A stretch of 64,000 bases of DNA from Streptomyces sp. RerS4. GTDB taxonomy: Bacteria; Actinomycetota; Actinomycetes; Streptomycetales; Streptomycetaceae. Where the stretch lies: positions 4,388,501-4,452,500 of the forward strand of contig NZ_CP097322.1 in NCBI RefSeq assembly GCF_023515955.1, read 5' to 3'. The stretch's first letter is position 1, and each line of letters begins with the position of its first letter. Positions 42,149-50,836 of the stretch are shown piece after piece. The position numbers were made by a program, and so were the translations under genes. The notes beneath the pieces were generated by a model. That model saw only the letters and a list, made by a program, of their open reading frames with translations, was not told the DNA's origin and ran no database searches.

Positions 42149-43090
42149 ATGGACTGGCTGAAGAAACTCCCCGTGGTCGGACCACTGGTGACCGCCGGCA
42201 TGCGCACCCACGCCTGGCGCTGCTACGAGCGCCTCGACCGCGTGCACTGGACCCGGCTCGCCGCCGCCATCACCTTCATCAGCTTCCTCGCGCTCTTCCC
42301 GCTGATCACCGTCGCCGCGGCCGTCGGCGCGGCGCTGCTCAGTCCGGACCAGCTCGAAAAGCTCCAGCAGAGCCTCGCCAAGCAGGTTCCCGGCATCTCC
42401 GAACAGCTCGACCTCGACGGACTCGTCGCGAACGCCGCCACCGTCGGCCTCGTCGCCGGCGCCCTGCTCCTCTTCACCGGCATAGGCTGGGTCGCCTCGA
42501 TGCGCGACTGCCTGCGCGCCGTGTGGGAAAAGGACGACGAGGACGAGGGCAACCCGATCGTCCGCAAGGGCAAGGACACCCTCGTCCTGCTCGGCCTCGG
42601 CGGCGCGGCCCTCGCCTCCGCCGCCGCGTCGATCATCGGGTCCACCGCCGTCGGCCGGTTCGGCGAGCTCCTCGGCATCCCGCGCGAGGGCGCCGGCGGG
42701 ATCGTGCTGCGCGTCGCGGCCTTCCTCGTCGGAGTGGTGGCCGCCTTCCTGTTGCTCCTCTACGTCCTGAGCCTGCTGCCCGGCGTCGAACCCCCGCGCG
42801 GCCGCCTCATCCAGGCCGCGCTGATCGGGGCCGCCGGCTTCGAGCTGCTGAAGCTGCTGCTCAGCGGCTACATCCGGGGGGTCGCCTCGAAGAGCATGTA
42901 CGGGGCCTTCGGCGTGCCGATCGCCCTGCTGCTGTGGATCAACCTCACCGCGAAGCTGCTGCTGTTCTGCGCCGCCTGGACCGCCGCCCGCGACGACGAA
43001 GAGGAGCCCGGGGCGGCGGACGCCGACCGGGAGCCGGAGCCGGGGTCGAAGCCGAAGCCGAAGCCGGAGTCGAAGCCCGACACCCCCTAG
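42149..43090 (+). CDS. YihY/BrkB-family membrane protein
   Basis: 313 aa, ATG at 42149. Six hydrophobic segments from about residue 35 (AAAITFISFLALFPLITVAA) to 280. The family signature is present: the early amphipathic TRLAAAITF, GWVASMRDCLRAVWE, and YGAFGVPIALLLWINLTA near the end. The last 35 residues are a Lys/Pro/Glu tail. Once mis-called ribonuclease BN; the real function is unknown, possibly envelope transport. Its stop codon is inside a 20-bp palindrome shared with the convergent carboxypeptidase gene, with which it overlaps by 4 bases. Confidence 0.9.
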   Translation: MDWLKKLPVVGPLVTAGMRTHAWRCYERLDRVHWTRLAAAITFISFLALFPLITVAAAVGAALLSPDQLEKLQQSLAKQVPGISEQLDLDGLVANAATVGLVAGALLLFTGIGWVASMRDCLRAVWEKDDEDEGNPIVRKGKDTLVLLGLGGAALASAAASIIGSTAVGRFGELLGIPREGAGGIVLRVAAFLVGVVAAFLLLLYVLSLLPGVEPPRGRLIQAALIGAAGFELLKLLLSGYIRGVASKSMYGAFGVPIALLLWINLTAKLLLFCAAWTAARDDEEEPGAADADREPEPGSKPKPKPESKPDTP

Positions 43091-43098
43091 GGGGTGTC
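43079..43098. repeat. 20-bp perfect palindrome containing two stop codons
   Basis: GACACCCCCTAGGGGGTGTC. The central CTAG supplies the TAG stop of both convergent genes, and each protein therefore ends Asp-Thr-Pro. It may also act as a compact bidirectional terminator. Confidence 0.9.
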
Positions 43099-44322
43099 CG
43101 GCCCACCCGGGCCGCGGCGGCCGCGCGGCCACCGGCGGTTGACCACGAGCGCCCCGCCCGCCAGTACGGCCAGGGCCCCGCCCGCGATGCCCATCGCGGT
43201 GCCGAGGCCGCTGCCGCCGGCTCCGCCGGCGCTCGCGGAGCCGGCGTCGTCCTCGTGGGACTGGGCGGGGGAGCCGAACGAGGTGGTGTCCGCGCTCTTC
43301 GGCGGGACCAGCTCGCCCACCGGCTTCACCTTCCCGGCGGCGGCGAAGCCCCAGTCGAGCAGGGAGGCGGTCTGCTCGTAGACCGAGTTCGCCCCGCCGC
43401 CGTCCGGGTTCATCACCGTCACCAGCAGCTTCTTCTCACCGCGCTGGGCGGCGCCGGTGAAAGTGGCGCCGGCCATGGTGGTGTTGCCGTTCTTCACCCC
43501 GGCGATGCCCTTGTACGGGCTGATGCCGCCGGCGCCCGTCATCAGCCGGTTGGAGTTCTGGATCTCGAAGAACTCGCGCGGCTTGCCCGCCTCCTGCCGC
43601 CCGGGGAACAGCGCGGTCGCCGTGCCGCAGTACTCGCGGAAGTCCTGCTTCTGCAGGCCGGAGCGGGCGATGAGGGTGAGGTCGTAGGCGCTGGAGACCT
43701 GCTCGGGAGCGTCGTAGCCGTCCGGCGACACCACGTGGGTGTCCAGGGCCTGGAGCTCCTCGGCGTGGGCCTGCATGTCCTTGACGGTCTTCTCGATGCC
43801 GCCGTTCATGGCCGAAAGCACATGCACGGCGTCGTTGCCCGACTTCAGGAAGACCCCCAGCCACAGGTCGTGGACGGTGTATTCGAGGTCCTCCTTCACC
43901 CCCACGAGGCTGCTGCCCGGACCCACCCCCTCCAGGTCCTCCTCGGTGACCTTGTGGACCCGGTCCTTGGGCAGGGACGGCAGCACGGTGTCGGCGAAGA
44001 GCATCTTCATCGTCGACGCCGGCGGCAGCCGCCAGTGCGAGTTGTACGCCGCCAGGACCTCGCCGGACTCGGCGTCCGCCACGATCCAGGACCGCCCGGT
44101 GAGGTTCGTGGGCAGGGCGGGGGCGCCCGGCAGCAGGTTCACCTGGGTCCCCGGCTGACCGAGCGCCGTGCCGCCGACCGTGGACATCGACGCGGGCGGC
44201 GCGGGCGCCTTGCGCGCGCGGCCCTTCCCGTCCGCCGGGGCGGCGTGCGCGGGCGCCGCGAGCGTCCAGGGGACGAGCAGCGCGGCGGAAAGGACCGTCA
44301 GCGCGGTCTTCTTGGCATACAC
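43087..44322 (-). CDS. D-alanyl-D-alanine carboxypeptidase (DacC-like)
   Basis: 411 aa from the GTG at 44322, chosen because it gives a signal peptide (VYAKKTALTVLSAALLV... to AAPAHA). Peptidase S11 penicillin-binding protein trimming the terminal D-Ala of peptidoglycan. It has Ser-x-x-Lys in ASTMKML, Ser-Gly-Asn in KSGNDAV, and Lys-Asn-Gly (in GVKNGNTTMAG) in place of the usual Lys-Thr-Gly, which occurs in some streptomycete S11 enzymes. A C-terminal membrane helix (GTAMGIAGGALAVLAGGALV) and RRWPRGRR anchor it. Confidence 0.92.
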   Translation of the reverse strand: MYAKKTALTVLSAALLVPWTLAAPAHAAPADGKGRARKAPAPPASMSTVGGTALGQPGTQVNLLPGAPALPTNLTGRSWIVADAESGEVLAAYNSHWRLPPASTMKMLFADTVLPSLPKDRVHKVTEEDLEGVGPGSSLVGVKEDLEYTVHDLWLGVFLKSGNDAVHVLSAMNGGIEKTVKDMQAHAEELQALDTHVVSPDGYDAPEQVSSAYDLTLIARSGLQKQDFREYCGTATALFPGRQEAGKPREFFEIQNSNRLMTGAGGISPYKGIAGVKNGNTTMAGATFTGAAQRGEKKLLVTVMNPDGGGANSVYEQTASLLDWGFAAAGKVKPVGELVPPKSADTTSFGSPAQSHEDDAGSASAGGAGGSGLGTAMGIAGGALAVLAGGALVVNRRWPRGRRGPGGPDTP

Positions 44323-44443
44323 GCAGGTGAACGTACATCCCGATCGGCTGTCCGGCGTCGTGGACCGGCCAACCGTGGTGAACCACCGCCGGTACGGCCC
44401 ACCCCGGCGCGTCCGTCCTGGGTACGAAACCGATACTGGAGCC

Positions 44444-44692
44444 ATGAAACTCAGCCGCCCCGTCTCCTGGTTCCTGCTCGCCTTCGGCGTCTGGAGCTGG
44501 TTCATCTGGGTGTCCTTCGTACGCAACCTGTGGAAGAACGGCAGCGGTCTCGCCTTCGACGCGGCCGGCGAGCCCACGGCCTACTTCTGGGTCCACCTTC
44601 TCCTCGCGGTGTCGTCGTTTCTCCTGGGGACGGCCGTTGGTGTGATCGGGTTGCGCGGCCTGCTGGCCCTGCGGCGGGAATCGCGACGATGA
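44444..44692 (+). CDS. Small two-helix membrane protein (SCO4848 family)
   Basis: 82 aa, ATG at 44444 (CTGGAG upstream). Two membrane helices: WFLLAFGVWSWFIWVSFV and FWVHLLLAVSSFLLGTAVGV. Length and sequence fit the SCO4848 family as I remember it; function unknown. Overlaps the metallophosphoesterase gene by 4 bases (ATGA), so the two products probably work together in the membrane. Confidence 0.85.
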   Translation: MKLSRPVSWFLLAFGVWSWFIWVSFVRNLWKNGSGLAFDAAGEPTAYFWVHLLLAVSSFLLGTAVGVIGLRGLLALRRESRR

Positions 44693-46008
44693 CCGTACTG
44701 GTGGTGATCGGCGCCGTCCTGGCGGTGGTGGCGCTGCTGGTGGCCGTCCACCGGTGGCTGTGGATCCGGCTGGTCCGCGACACGACCCGGCCGGGTGGCG
44801 CGGCCCGGCGCGCGGGCACCTTCCTGGCGTTCGCGCTGCCGCTGTTCGCGCTCGCGGCCCTGACGGCCGGCCGGGCCGGCGCCCCGTTCTGGCTCGAACG
44901 GCTGGTGGCCTGGCCGGGGTACATGTGGCTGGCGGTGCTGCTGTACCTGACCCTGGCCATGCTGGTCGCGGAGCCGATCCGGTACGTCCTGCTGCGCCGC
45001 CTCGCGCCGCACGACCCGGCCGAGGCCCGGACGGGCGTACGGGAAGCCGCGACGCCGGTCCCCGCCGCGGCGGCCGACCCCGACGGGCCGGCGTCCGGCG
45101 TGGCCGTCGCGACCGAGAACCGACCCGATGCCGATGCCGATGCCGACGCCGACGCCGCCACCGGGGCCGCCCCGCCCGGCGGTATCAGCCGGCGCGTGTT
45201 CGTGGCGCGGGCCGTCGGCGGCGCGGCGGCGCTCGCCGCCGGGGCGACCGTCGCGAACGGCACCTACGGCGTGCTCCGCGGCCCCCGCGTCAAGCGCGTC
45301 GCCGTCCCCCTGAACCGGCTGCCCCGCGCGGCCCACGGCTTCCGCATCGCCGTGGTCAGCGACATCCACCTCGGCCCGATCCTCGGTCGCGCCCACACCG
45401 AGCGCATCGTGGCCACGATCAACAGCACGCAGCCCGACCTGATCGCCATCGTCGGCGACCTCGTCGACGGCGACGTCCGCGACCTGGGACCCGCCGCCGA
45501 ACCCCTGCGCCGGCTGTCCGCCCGCCACGGCAGTTACTTCGTCACCGGCAACCACGAATACTTCTCCGGCGCCCAGCAGTGGGTGGACCACGTCCGCGAG
45601 CTGGGCCTCGTCCCCCTGGAGAACGCCCGCCACGCCCTGCCGCACTTCGACCTCGCCGGGGTCAACGACGTCCAGGGCGAGATCGAGGGCCACGGCCCCG
45701 ACTTCCAGGCGGCGCTCGGTGACCGGGACCGTTCCCGCGCCTCCGTGCTCCTCGCGCACCAGCCGATCGTCATCGACGAGGCCGTCCGCCACGGCGTGGA
45801 CCTCCAGCTCTCCGGCCACACCCACGGCGGACAGCTCTGGCCCGGCGAGTACCTCGCCGAGCTGGCCAATCCGACCGTCGCCGGCCTGGAGCGCTACGGC
45901 GACACGCAGCTCTACGTGTCCCGGGGCGCGGGCGCCTGGGGCCCGCCGGTCCGCGTCGGGGCGCCGTCCGACATCACCGTCGTGGAGCTGGCCTCATACC
46001 AGGCCTGA
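44689..46008 (+). CDS. Membrane-anchored metallophosphoesterase
   Basis: 439 aa. Four N-terminal hydrophobic segments (residues 1-20, 45-60, 80-100 and a Tat-like SRRVFVARAVGGAAALAAGA near 165) precede the calcineurin-like domain. All metal motifs are present: SDIHLG, GDLVDGD, GNHEY, AHQP and GHTHGGQ. An Asp-Ala repeat encoded by GATGCC units (45126-45155) links membrane and catalytic parts. Related YkuE-type enzymes hydrolyse UDP-diacylglucosamine-type or other phosphodiesters; the substrate here is unknown. Coupled to the SCO4848-like gene; its end overlaps the convergent TetR gene by 15 bp. Confidence 0.9.
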   Translation: MTVLVVIGAVLAVVALLVAVHRWLWIRLVRDTTRPGGAARRAGTFLAFALPLFALAALTAGRAGAPFWLERLVAWPGYMWLAVLLYLTLAMLVAEPIRYVLLRRLAPHDPAEARTGVREAATPVPAAAADPDGPASGVAVATENRPDADADADADAATGAAPPGGISRRVFVARAVGGAAALAAGATVANGTYGVLRGPRVKRVAVPLNRLPRAAHGFRIAVVSDIHLGPILGRAHTERIVATINSTQPDLIAIVGDLVDGDVRDLGPAAEPLRRLSARHGSYFVTGNHEYFSGAQQWVDHVRELGLVPLENARHALPHFDLAGVNDVQGEIEGHGPDFQAALGDRDRSRASVLLAHQPIVIDEAVRHGVDLQLSGHTHGGQLWPGEYLAELANPTVAGLERYGDTQLYVSRGAGAWGPPVRVGAPSDITVVELASYQA

Positions 46009-46752
46009 CACCTCGGGCCCTTCCTCCGGGCCCGCGTCCGGGTCCGAGGCGCGCTTGCCGCGCGAGACCGCCGTCCGGGCCATGCCCGGCAGGAAGTCCG
46101 TGAACAGCTCGTGCACCTCGCGCACCAGCGGCCGCAGGACCCGGAACCGGGCCAGGATGATGCCCCTCGTCGTCAACTGCGCGCCGCGCTCGGCGAGGCG
46201 GCGCGTCTTCTGGCTGTCGGGGGAGCGGTCGAAGACCCAGTAGAGGACCAGGCCCATCTGCGAGAGCCACATCAGCTCCGGCAGTACGTCGGCCAGTTCG
46301 GCCGGGACCTTGGTCTTCGCCCCGGCCAGGACCTCGCGGTGGATGTCGATCGCGGCCTTGCGGGCCGGTTCCGATTCCGGGGAGAACGGGCTGAGCGGAC
46401 TCTCCGGGTCCGCCGCGTTCTTGAAGAACTGCGAGGCGAACTCGTGGTACGGCGCGGCGATGTCGAGCCAGCACGTCAGGACGCCGGCGAGCCGCTTCTG
46501 GAGGTCCGTCTCCTGGTCCAGGATCGGCCGTACGGCCGCCTGGTGGGCCGCGCCGATCCGGTCGTAGAACCCCTGGACGAGGTGTTCCTTCGACTCGAAG
46601 TAGTAGTACGCGTTCCCGACCGAGACCCCCGCCTCCTTGGCGATGCCCCGCATCGTCGTCTTGTCGAAACCGCGTTCCTGGAAGAGTCGGAGCGCGGTTT
46701 CGAGGATGAGCGTGCGGGTCTGCTCGCTCTTGGGTGCCTTCTGCTCTGTCAC
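45994..46752 (-). CDS. TetR-family transcriptional regulator
   Basis: 252 aa from the GTG at 46752 (VTEQKAPKSEQTRTLILETA). The N-terminal HTH is LFQERGFDKTTMRGIAKEAG, then VSVGNAYYYFESKEHLVQGFY. A large ligand domain with Phe/Tyr-rich segments (AAPYHEFASQFFKNAADPE) follows. It is the last gene of a three-gene unit, behind the DCC1-like protein and the membrane protein. Two TTGAAC-N2-GTTCAA palindromes over the promoter of that unit are probably its operators, so it would repress its own operon. Ligand unknown; hydrophobic molecules are likely. Confidence 0.9.
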   Translation of the reverse strand: MTEQKAPKSEQTRTLILETALRLFQERGFDKTTMRGIAKEAGVSVGNAYYYFESKEHLVQGFYDRIGAAHQAAVRPILDQETDLQKRLAGVLTCWLDIAAPYHEFASQFFKNAADPESPLSPFSPESEPARKAAIDIHREVLAGAKTKVPAELADVLPELMWLSQMGLVLYWVFDRSPDSQKTRRLAERGAQLTTRGIILARFRVLRPLVREVHELFTDFLPGMARTAVSRGKRASDPDAGPEEGPEVSGLV

Positions 46753-46763
46753 GGTGTCCGACC

Positions 46764-47198
46764 TTATCGGGGCGTGGCGCACCGGTCGTCACAGGCCGGT
46801 ACCCCGGACTCCGACGAGAACTCCGTCGAGGATTCCGTCGATTCCGTCCGTACGGCGTGGCGGACGGCGGCGGCCGTGTGCATGGCCGCCTTCGCGAAGG
46901 GGCGACCGGCCGGGGTGGCCAGCCAGTTGGCCTTCGGCCGGTGCTCGGCCAGGGCCCACAGACACACGATGAAGGCGTCCGTGCCCGTCCACACCTGGCC
47001 CGTGTCCCCGATGACGGTGATCTCGCGGAGGGTGGCCGCGTGGTCGAGTCGGGGGAACTGCTGCCGCGCCGCGTAGGAGTTCGCCGGCACCAGCCGCAGC
47101 GGTACGAGCCACCGCTGCCCGAGCAGCCAGTGCCGGATGTGGACGCACACCGGGCAGTCCGCGTCGTAGAGGACGGTCAGGTGCCGGGTCGCGCGCAT
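46764..47198 (-). CDS. DCC1-like thiol-disulfide oxidoreductase (DUF393)
   Basis: 144 aa, ATG at 47198. The family motif DxxCPxC is YDADCPVCVHIRHWL near the N terminus, a thioredoxin-like redox site. LRLVPANSYAARQQFP and a hydrophobic middle follow. The C-terminal 20 residues are Ser/Glu/Thr-rich. Second gene of the TetR-controlled unit, 3 bases after the membrane protein gene. Confidence 0.88.
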   Translation of the reverse strand: MRATRHLTVLYDADCPVCVHIRHWLLGQRWLVPLRLVPANSYAARQQFPRLDHAATLREITVIGDTGQVWTGTDAFIVCLWALAEHRPKANWLATPAGRPFAKAAMHTAAAVRHAVRTESTESSTEFSSESGVPACDDRCATPR

Positions 47199-47201
47199 CG
47201 G

Positions 47202-47606
47202 TCAGGCCCCGGCCGGAGCGGTCCAGGCGGTCGGGGGGATCGGCGGCGTCTGCTGACGCTCCATGATCCCGCGCCGGCGCATCTTGTTCAGCACCCACAC
47301 GTTGCCGAGGTGCATGACGCCGAGGACCAGCAGGACGACGCCGAGCTTGACCGACAGGGCCTCGAAGAGGCCGCGGGCTTCGAGGATGGTCTCGCCCGAG
47401 CGCAGGTAGAGGGTCACGAAGCCGATGTTCACGAGGTAGAAGCCGACCACCAGGAGGTGGTTCACCGCGTCCGCGAGCTTCTCGTTTCCGTGGAGCACGT
47501 CCCCGATGAAGACGCGGCCGTTGCGGCTGAGCGTACGGGCCACCCAGACGGTGAGAGCGATGCTGATGAGCAGGTAGATGACGTACGCGACCACGGTGAG
47601 GTCCAT
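47202..47606 (-). CDS. Small integral membrane protein, first gene of the TetR operon
   Basis: 134 aa, ATG at 47606 (AAAGGGG upstream). Three membrane helices: VVAYVIYLLISIALTVWV, NHLLVVGFYLVNIGFVTLYL and VKLGVVLLVLGVMHLGNVWV. Short basic loops (RTLSRNGR, NKMRRRG) and a Pro-rich tail. No recognised family. Paired with a redox protein, so a membrane redox or lipid-stress role is a possibility. Confidence 0.8.
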   Translation of the reverse strand: MDLTVVAYVIYLLISIALTVWVARTLSRNGRVFIGDVLHGNEKLADAVNHLLVVGFYLVNIGFVTLYLRSGETILEARGLFEALSVKLGVVLLVLGVMHLGNVWVLNKMRRRGIMERQQTPPIPPTAWTAPAGA

Positions 47607-47619
47607 TGCCCCAGCCCCT

Positions 47620-47677
47620 TTGAACGTGTTCAACTGCTGACGTCGTTGACTCTAGCCCCCTTTTTGAACAGGTTCAA
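47620..47677 (-). promoter_or_regulatory. Promoter with two TetR operators
   Basis: On the minus strand, -35 TTGAAC (47677-47672), 17 bases, -10 TAGAGT (47654-47649). Two 14-bp palindromes of the form TTGAAC-N2-GTTCAA lie at 47664-47677 (over the -35) and 47620-47633 (over the early transcript). Blocking either would stop transcription, so this is a classic repression layout for the TetR protein encoded third in the operon. Confidence 0.8.
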
Positions 47678-47716
47678 GCGAAGTCGGGGTGCCTACGTGC
47701 ACCGCCCCTGAAAACG

Positions 47717-47758
47717 ACGAGGCCCCGCCTCCGGAGGGATCCGGGGGCGGGGCCTCGT
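47717..47758. terminator. Terminator of the sdh operon
   Basis: 18-bp stem with one G-T pair (ACGAGGCCCCGCC and partner), loop AGGGAT, 30 bp after the sdhB stop on the minus strand. Confidence 0.8.
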
Positions 47759-47787
47759 GGGCTGACCTCAGCCAGGCGCGTCGAGAA

Positions 47788-48555
47788 CTAGAAGCGGCGG
47801 GTGATCAGGGCGCGCTTCACTTCCTGGATGGCCTTCGTGACCTCGATGCCGCGGGGGCAGGCATCGGTGCAGTTGAACGTCGTGCGGCAGCGCCACACGC
47901 CGTCCTTGTCGTTCAGGATCTCCAGGCGCTGCTCGCCCGCCTCGTCACGCGAGTCGAAGATGAAGCGGTGCGCGTTGACGATCGCCGCCGGGCCGAAGTA
48001 CTGGCCGTCGTTCCAGAACACCGGGCACGAGGACGTGCACGCGGCGCACAGGATGCACTTGGTCGTGTCGTCGAAGCGCTCGCGGTCCTCGGCGGACTGC
48101 AGGCGCTCGCGCGTCGGCTCGTTCCCCTTGGTGACCAGGAACGGCATGACGTCCCGGTACGCCTGGAAGAACGGCTCCATGTCCACGACGAGGTCCTTCA
48201 GGACCGTCAGGCCCTTGATGGCCTCGACCGTGATCGGCTTCTCCGGGTTGATGTCCTTGATCAGCGTCTTGCAGGCGAGCCTGTTCTTGCCGTTGATCCG
48301 CATCGCGTCGGAGCCGCAGATGCCGTGCGCGCACGAGCGACGGAAGGTCAGCGTGCCGTCGAGGTCCCACTTGATCTTGTGGAGACCGTCGAGCACGCGC
48401 TCCTTCGGGTCGATCTCGACCTGGAAGTCCTGCCACTCCGCCTGGTCGGAGACCTCGGGGTTGAAGCGGCGGATCCGGAAGGTGACCGTGATGAACGGCG
48501 AGGCGGCGGCCGCCGCCTCCATCTTGTCCGTCTTGGACAGGGTCGGGGTGGCCAT
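47788..48555 (-). CDS. sdhB: Succinate dehydrogenase iron-sulfur subunit
   Basis: 255 aa. Electron-transfer subunit with three clusters: [2Fe-2S] ligands in CAHGICGSDAMR and NRLAC, then CILCAACTSSCP and CRTTFNCTDACP for the [4Fe-4S]/[3Fe-4S] pair. Carries electrons from SdhA FAD to quinone. Start overlaps the sdhA stop by one base (TGATG). Last gene of sdhCDAB. Confidence 0.97.
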   Translation of the reverse strand: MATPTLSKTDKMEAAAAASPFITVTFRIRRFNPEVSDQAEWQDFQVEIDPKERVLDGLHKIKWDLDGTLTFRRSCAHGICGSDAMRINGKNRLACKTLIKDINPEKPITVEAIKGLTVLKDLVVDMEPFFQAYRDVMPFLVTKGNEPTRERLQSAEDRERFDDTTKCILCAACTSSCPVFWNDGQYFGPAAIVNAHRFIFDSRDEAGEQRLEILNDKDGVWRCRTTFNCTDACPRGIEVTKAIQEVKRALITRRF

Positions 48556-50309
48556 CAGTACTTACGCTCCATCGGCTGGTAGCGGGTGACGACGACGGGC
48601 TTGTAGTCCAGGCGGACGGAATCCTTGCCGTCGGCGCCGACCTCGCGGTACGCCATGGTGTGGCGCATGAAGTTGACGTCGTCGCGGTTCGGGTAGTCCT
48701 CGCGGTAGTGACCGCCGCGGGACTCCTTGCGCGCGAGCGCGGACACGGCCATCACCTCGGCCAGGTCGAGCAGGTTGCCCAGCTCGATGGCCTCCAGCAG
48801 GTCCGTGTTGAAGCGCTTGCCCTTGTCCTGGACGGACACGTTCGCGTACCGCTCGCGCAGCTCCGCGATCTTCTCGACCGCGGTCTTGATGGTCTGCTCC
48901 GTACGGAACACCATCACGTTCGCGTCCATCGTCTCCTGGAGCTCCAGGCGCAGGTCGGCGACCCGCTCCGTGCCCGTGGAGTTGCGCAGGCGCTCGACGA
49001 GGTCGACCACGAGCCCGGCCGGGTTCTCCGGCAGCTCGACGTAGTCGTTCTCGGCCGCGTACTTGGCCGCCGCGATGCCCGAGCGCTTGCCGAAGACGTT
49101 GATGTCCAGCAGCGAGTTGGTGCCCAGACGGTTGGCGCCGTGCACCGACACGCACGCGACCTCGCCGGCCGCGTACAGGCCGGGGACGACGGTGGTGTTG
49201 TCCGACAGGACCTCACCCTCGACGTTGGTCGGGATGCCACCCATGGCGTAGTGCGCGGTGGGCTGGATCGGGATCGGGTCCGTGTACGGCTCGATGCCCA
49301 GGTAGGTACGCGCGAACTCGGTGATGTCCGGGAGCTTCGCGTCGAGCTGCTCCGGCGGCAGGTGGGTGAGGTCCAGGTACACGTGGTCACCGGCCGGACC
49401 GCAGCCGCGGCCCTCACGGATCTCGGTGTAGATGGAGCGCGAGACGACGTCACGGGACGCGAGGTCCTTCATGACCGGCGCGTACTTCTCCATGAAGCGC
49501 TCGCCGTCCTTGTTGCGGAGGATGCCGCCCTCACCGCGGGCGCCCTCCGTCAGCAGGATGCCCATGCGCCAGATGCCCGTCGGGTGGAACTGGAAGAACT
49601 CCATGTCCTCCAGCGGCAGGCCGCGGCGGTAGCAGGCCGCCTGGCCGTCACCCGTGAGGGTGTGCGCGTTGGAGGTCACCTTGAAGAACTTGCCGGTGCC
49701 GCCGGAGGCGTAGATGACGGCCTTCGCCTGGAACACGTGGATCTCGCCGGTGGCGAGCTCGTACGCGACCACACCGGCCGACTTCTTGACGCCGTCCTCT
49801 TCGACGATGAGCTGGTCGAGGACGTAGAACTCGTTGAAGAACTCCACGCCCTCCTTGACGCAGTTCTGGTACAGCGTCTGGAGGATCATGTGACCGGTGC
49901 GGTCCGCGGCGTAGCAGGACCGGCGGACCGGCGCCTCGCCGTGGTTGCGGGAGTGACCGCCGAAGCGGCGCTGGTCGATGGTGCCGTCCGGGGTGCGGTT
50001 GAACGGCAGGCCCATCTTCTCCAGGTCGAGGACCGCGTCGATGGCCTCCTTCGCCAGGATCTCGGCGGCGTCCTGGTCGACCAGGTAGTCACCACCCTTG
50101 ACCGTGTCGAAGGTGTGCCACTCCCAGTTGTCGTCCTCCACGTTGGCCAGCGCGGCGGCCATGCCGCCCTGCGCGGCGCCCGTGTGGGAGCGGGTGGGGT
50201 AGAGCTTCGTCAGCACGGCGGTGCGGCTGCGCTTCGTCGCCTCGATGGCGGCGCGCATGCCCGCGCCACCGGCGCCGACGATGACGGTGTCGTACTTGTG
50301 GATCTTCAT
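48555..50309 (-). CDS. sdhA: Succinate dehydrogenase flavoprotein subunit
   Basis: 584 aa from the ATG at 50309. FAD-binding GAGGAGMRAAIEA, the FAD-linking His region in SHTGAAQGGMAAAL, active-site RRFGGHSRNHG, HPTGIWRMGILLTEGARGEG, TAHYAMGGIPTN and GEVACVSVHGANRLGTNSL are all in place. Oxidises succinate to fumarate in the TCA cycle and respiratory chain (Complex II). The 23-bp gap to sdhD fits one operon. Confidence 0.97.
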   Translation of the reverse strand: MKIHKYDTVIVGAGGAGMRAAIEATKRSRTAVLTKLYPTRSHTGAAQGGMAAALANVEDDNWEWHTFDTVKGGDYLVDQDAAEILAKEAIDAVLDLEKMGLPFNRTPDGTIDQRRFGGHSRNHGEAPVRRSCYAADRTGHMILQTLYQNCVKEGVEFFNEFYVLDQLIVEEDGVKKSAGVVAYELATGEIHVFQAKAVIYASGGTGKFFKVTSNAHTLTGDGQAACYRRGLPLEDMEFFQFHPTGIWRMGILLTEGARGEGGILRNKDGERFMEKYAPVMKDLASRDVVSRSIYTEIREGRGCGPAGDHVYLDLTHLPPEQLDAKLPDITEFARTYLGIEPYTDPIPIQPTAHYAMGGIPTNVEGEVLSDNTTVVPGLYAAGEVACVSVHGANRLGTNSLLDINVFGKRSGIAAAKYAAENDYVELPENPAGLVVDLVERLRNSTGTERVADLRLELQETMDANVMVFRTEQTIKTAVEKIAELRERYANVSVQDKGKRFNTDLLEAIELGNLLDLAEVMAVSALARKESRGGHYREDYPNRDDVNFMRHTMAYREVGADGKDSVRLDYKPVVVTRYQPMERKY

Positions 50310-50332
50310 TGGTTTCGCCTCAGCCCCGTTGC

Positions 50333-50830
50333 CTAGCGGATGTTCGGGTCGAAGGTGAAGATCACCAGCGTGCCCAGAAGGATGGTGAACACCGTGGCGG
50401 TGTAGAGCAGGCCCTTCAGCCACAGCCGCGTGTTGGCGCGCTCCGCGTAGTCGTTGATGACGGTACGCAGACCGTTGGCGCCGTGCAGCATGGCCAGCCA
50501 CAGCATCAGCAGGTCCCAGACCTGCCAGAACGGGGACGCCCAGCGACCGGCCACGAAGGCGAAGCCGATCTTGGAGACGCCGCCGTCCAGCACCAGCTGG
50601 ATCAGCAGGTGGCCGATGACCAGGACGACGAGGACGATGCCCGAGAGGCGCATGAAGAGCCACGCGGCCATCTCGAAGTTGCCCCGGGTCGAGCGCGGGG
50701 TCTTGCCCGTGCGCTTGCGCGGGGCCTCGATGTACGGCGCCGGGTTGTCGACGTCGTAGAGGGACACGCCCTCCACGTCGCCGATGGCCTTGGCGGCAGA
50801 AGTGTCAGGAACTGTGTTGTTCGAAGACAT
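50333..50830 (-). CDS. sdhD: Succinate dehydrogenase membrane anchor subunit D
   Basis: 165 aa. The N-terminal 55 residues are soluble; three membrane helices follow (WLFMRLSGIVLVVLVIGHLL, VWDLLMLWLAMLHGANGLRT and LLYTATVFTILLGTLVIF). His residues in helix 1 (GHLL) and helix 2 (MLHGANG) are candidate heme b ligands. Six bases separate it from sdhC. Confidence 0.93.
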   Translation of the reverse strand: MSSNNTVPDTSAAKAIGDVEGVSLYDVDNPAPYIEAPRKRTGKTPRSTRGNFEMAAWLFMRLSGIVLVVLVIGHLLIQLVLDGGVSKIGFAFVAGRWASPFWQVWDLLMLWLAMLHGANGLRTVINDYAERANTRLWLKGLLYTATVFTILLGTLVIFTFDPNIR

Positions 50831-50836
50831 GGCGCG

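Noticed and set aside
45126..45155. GATGCC hexamer array as a regulatory microsatellite
   Set aside because: In frame within the metallophosphoesterase linker (Asp-Ala repeat); a length change would be tolerated, with no sign of switching.
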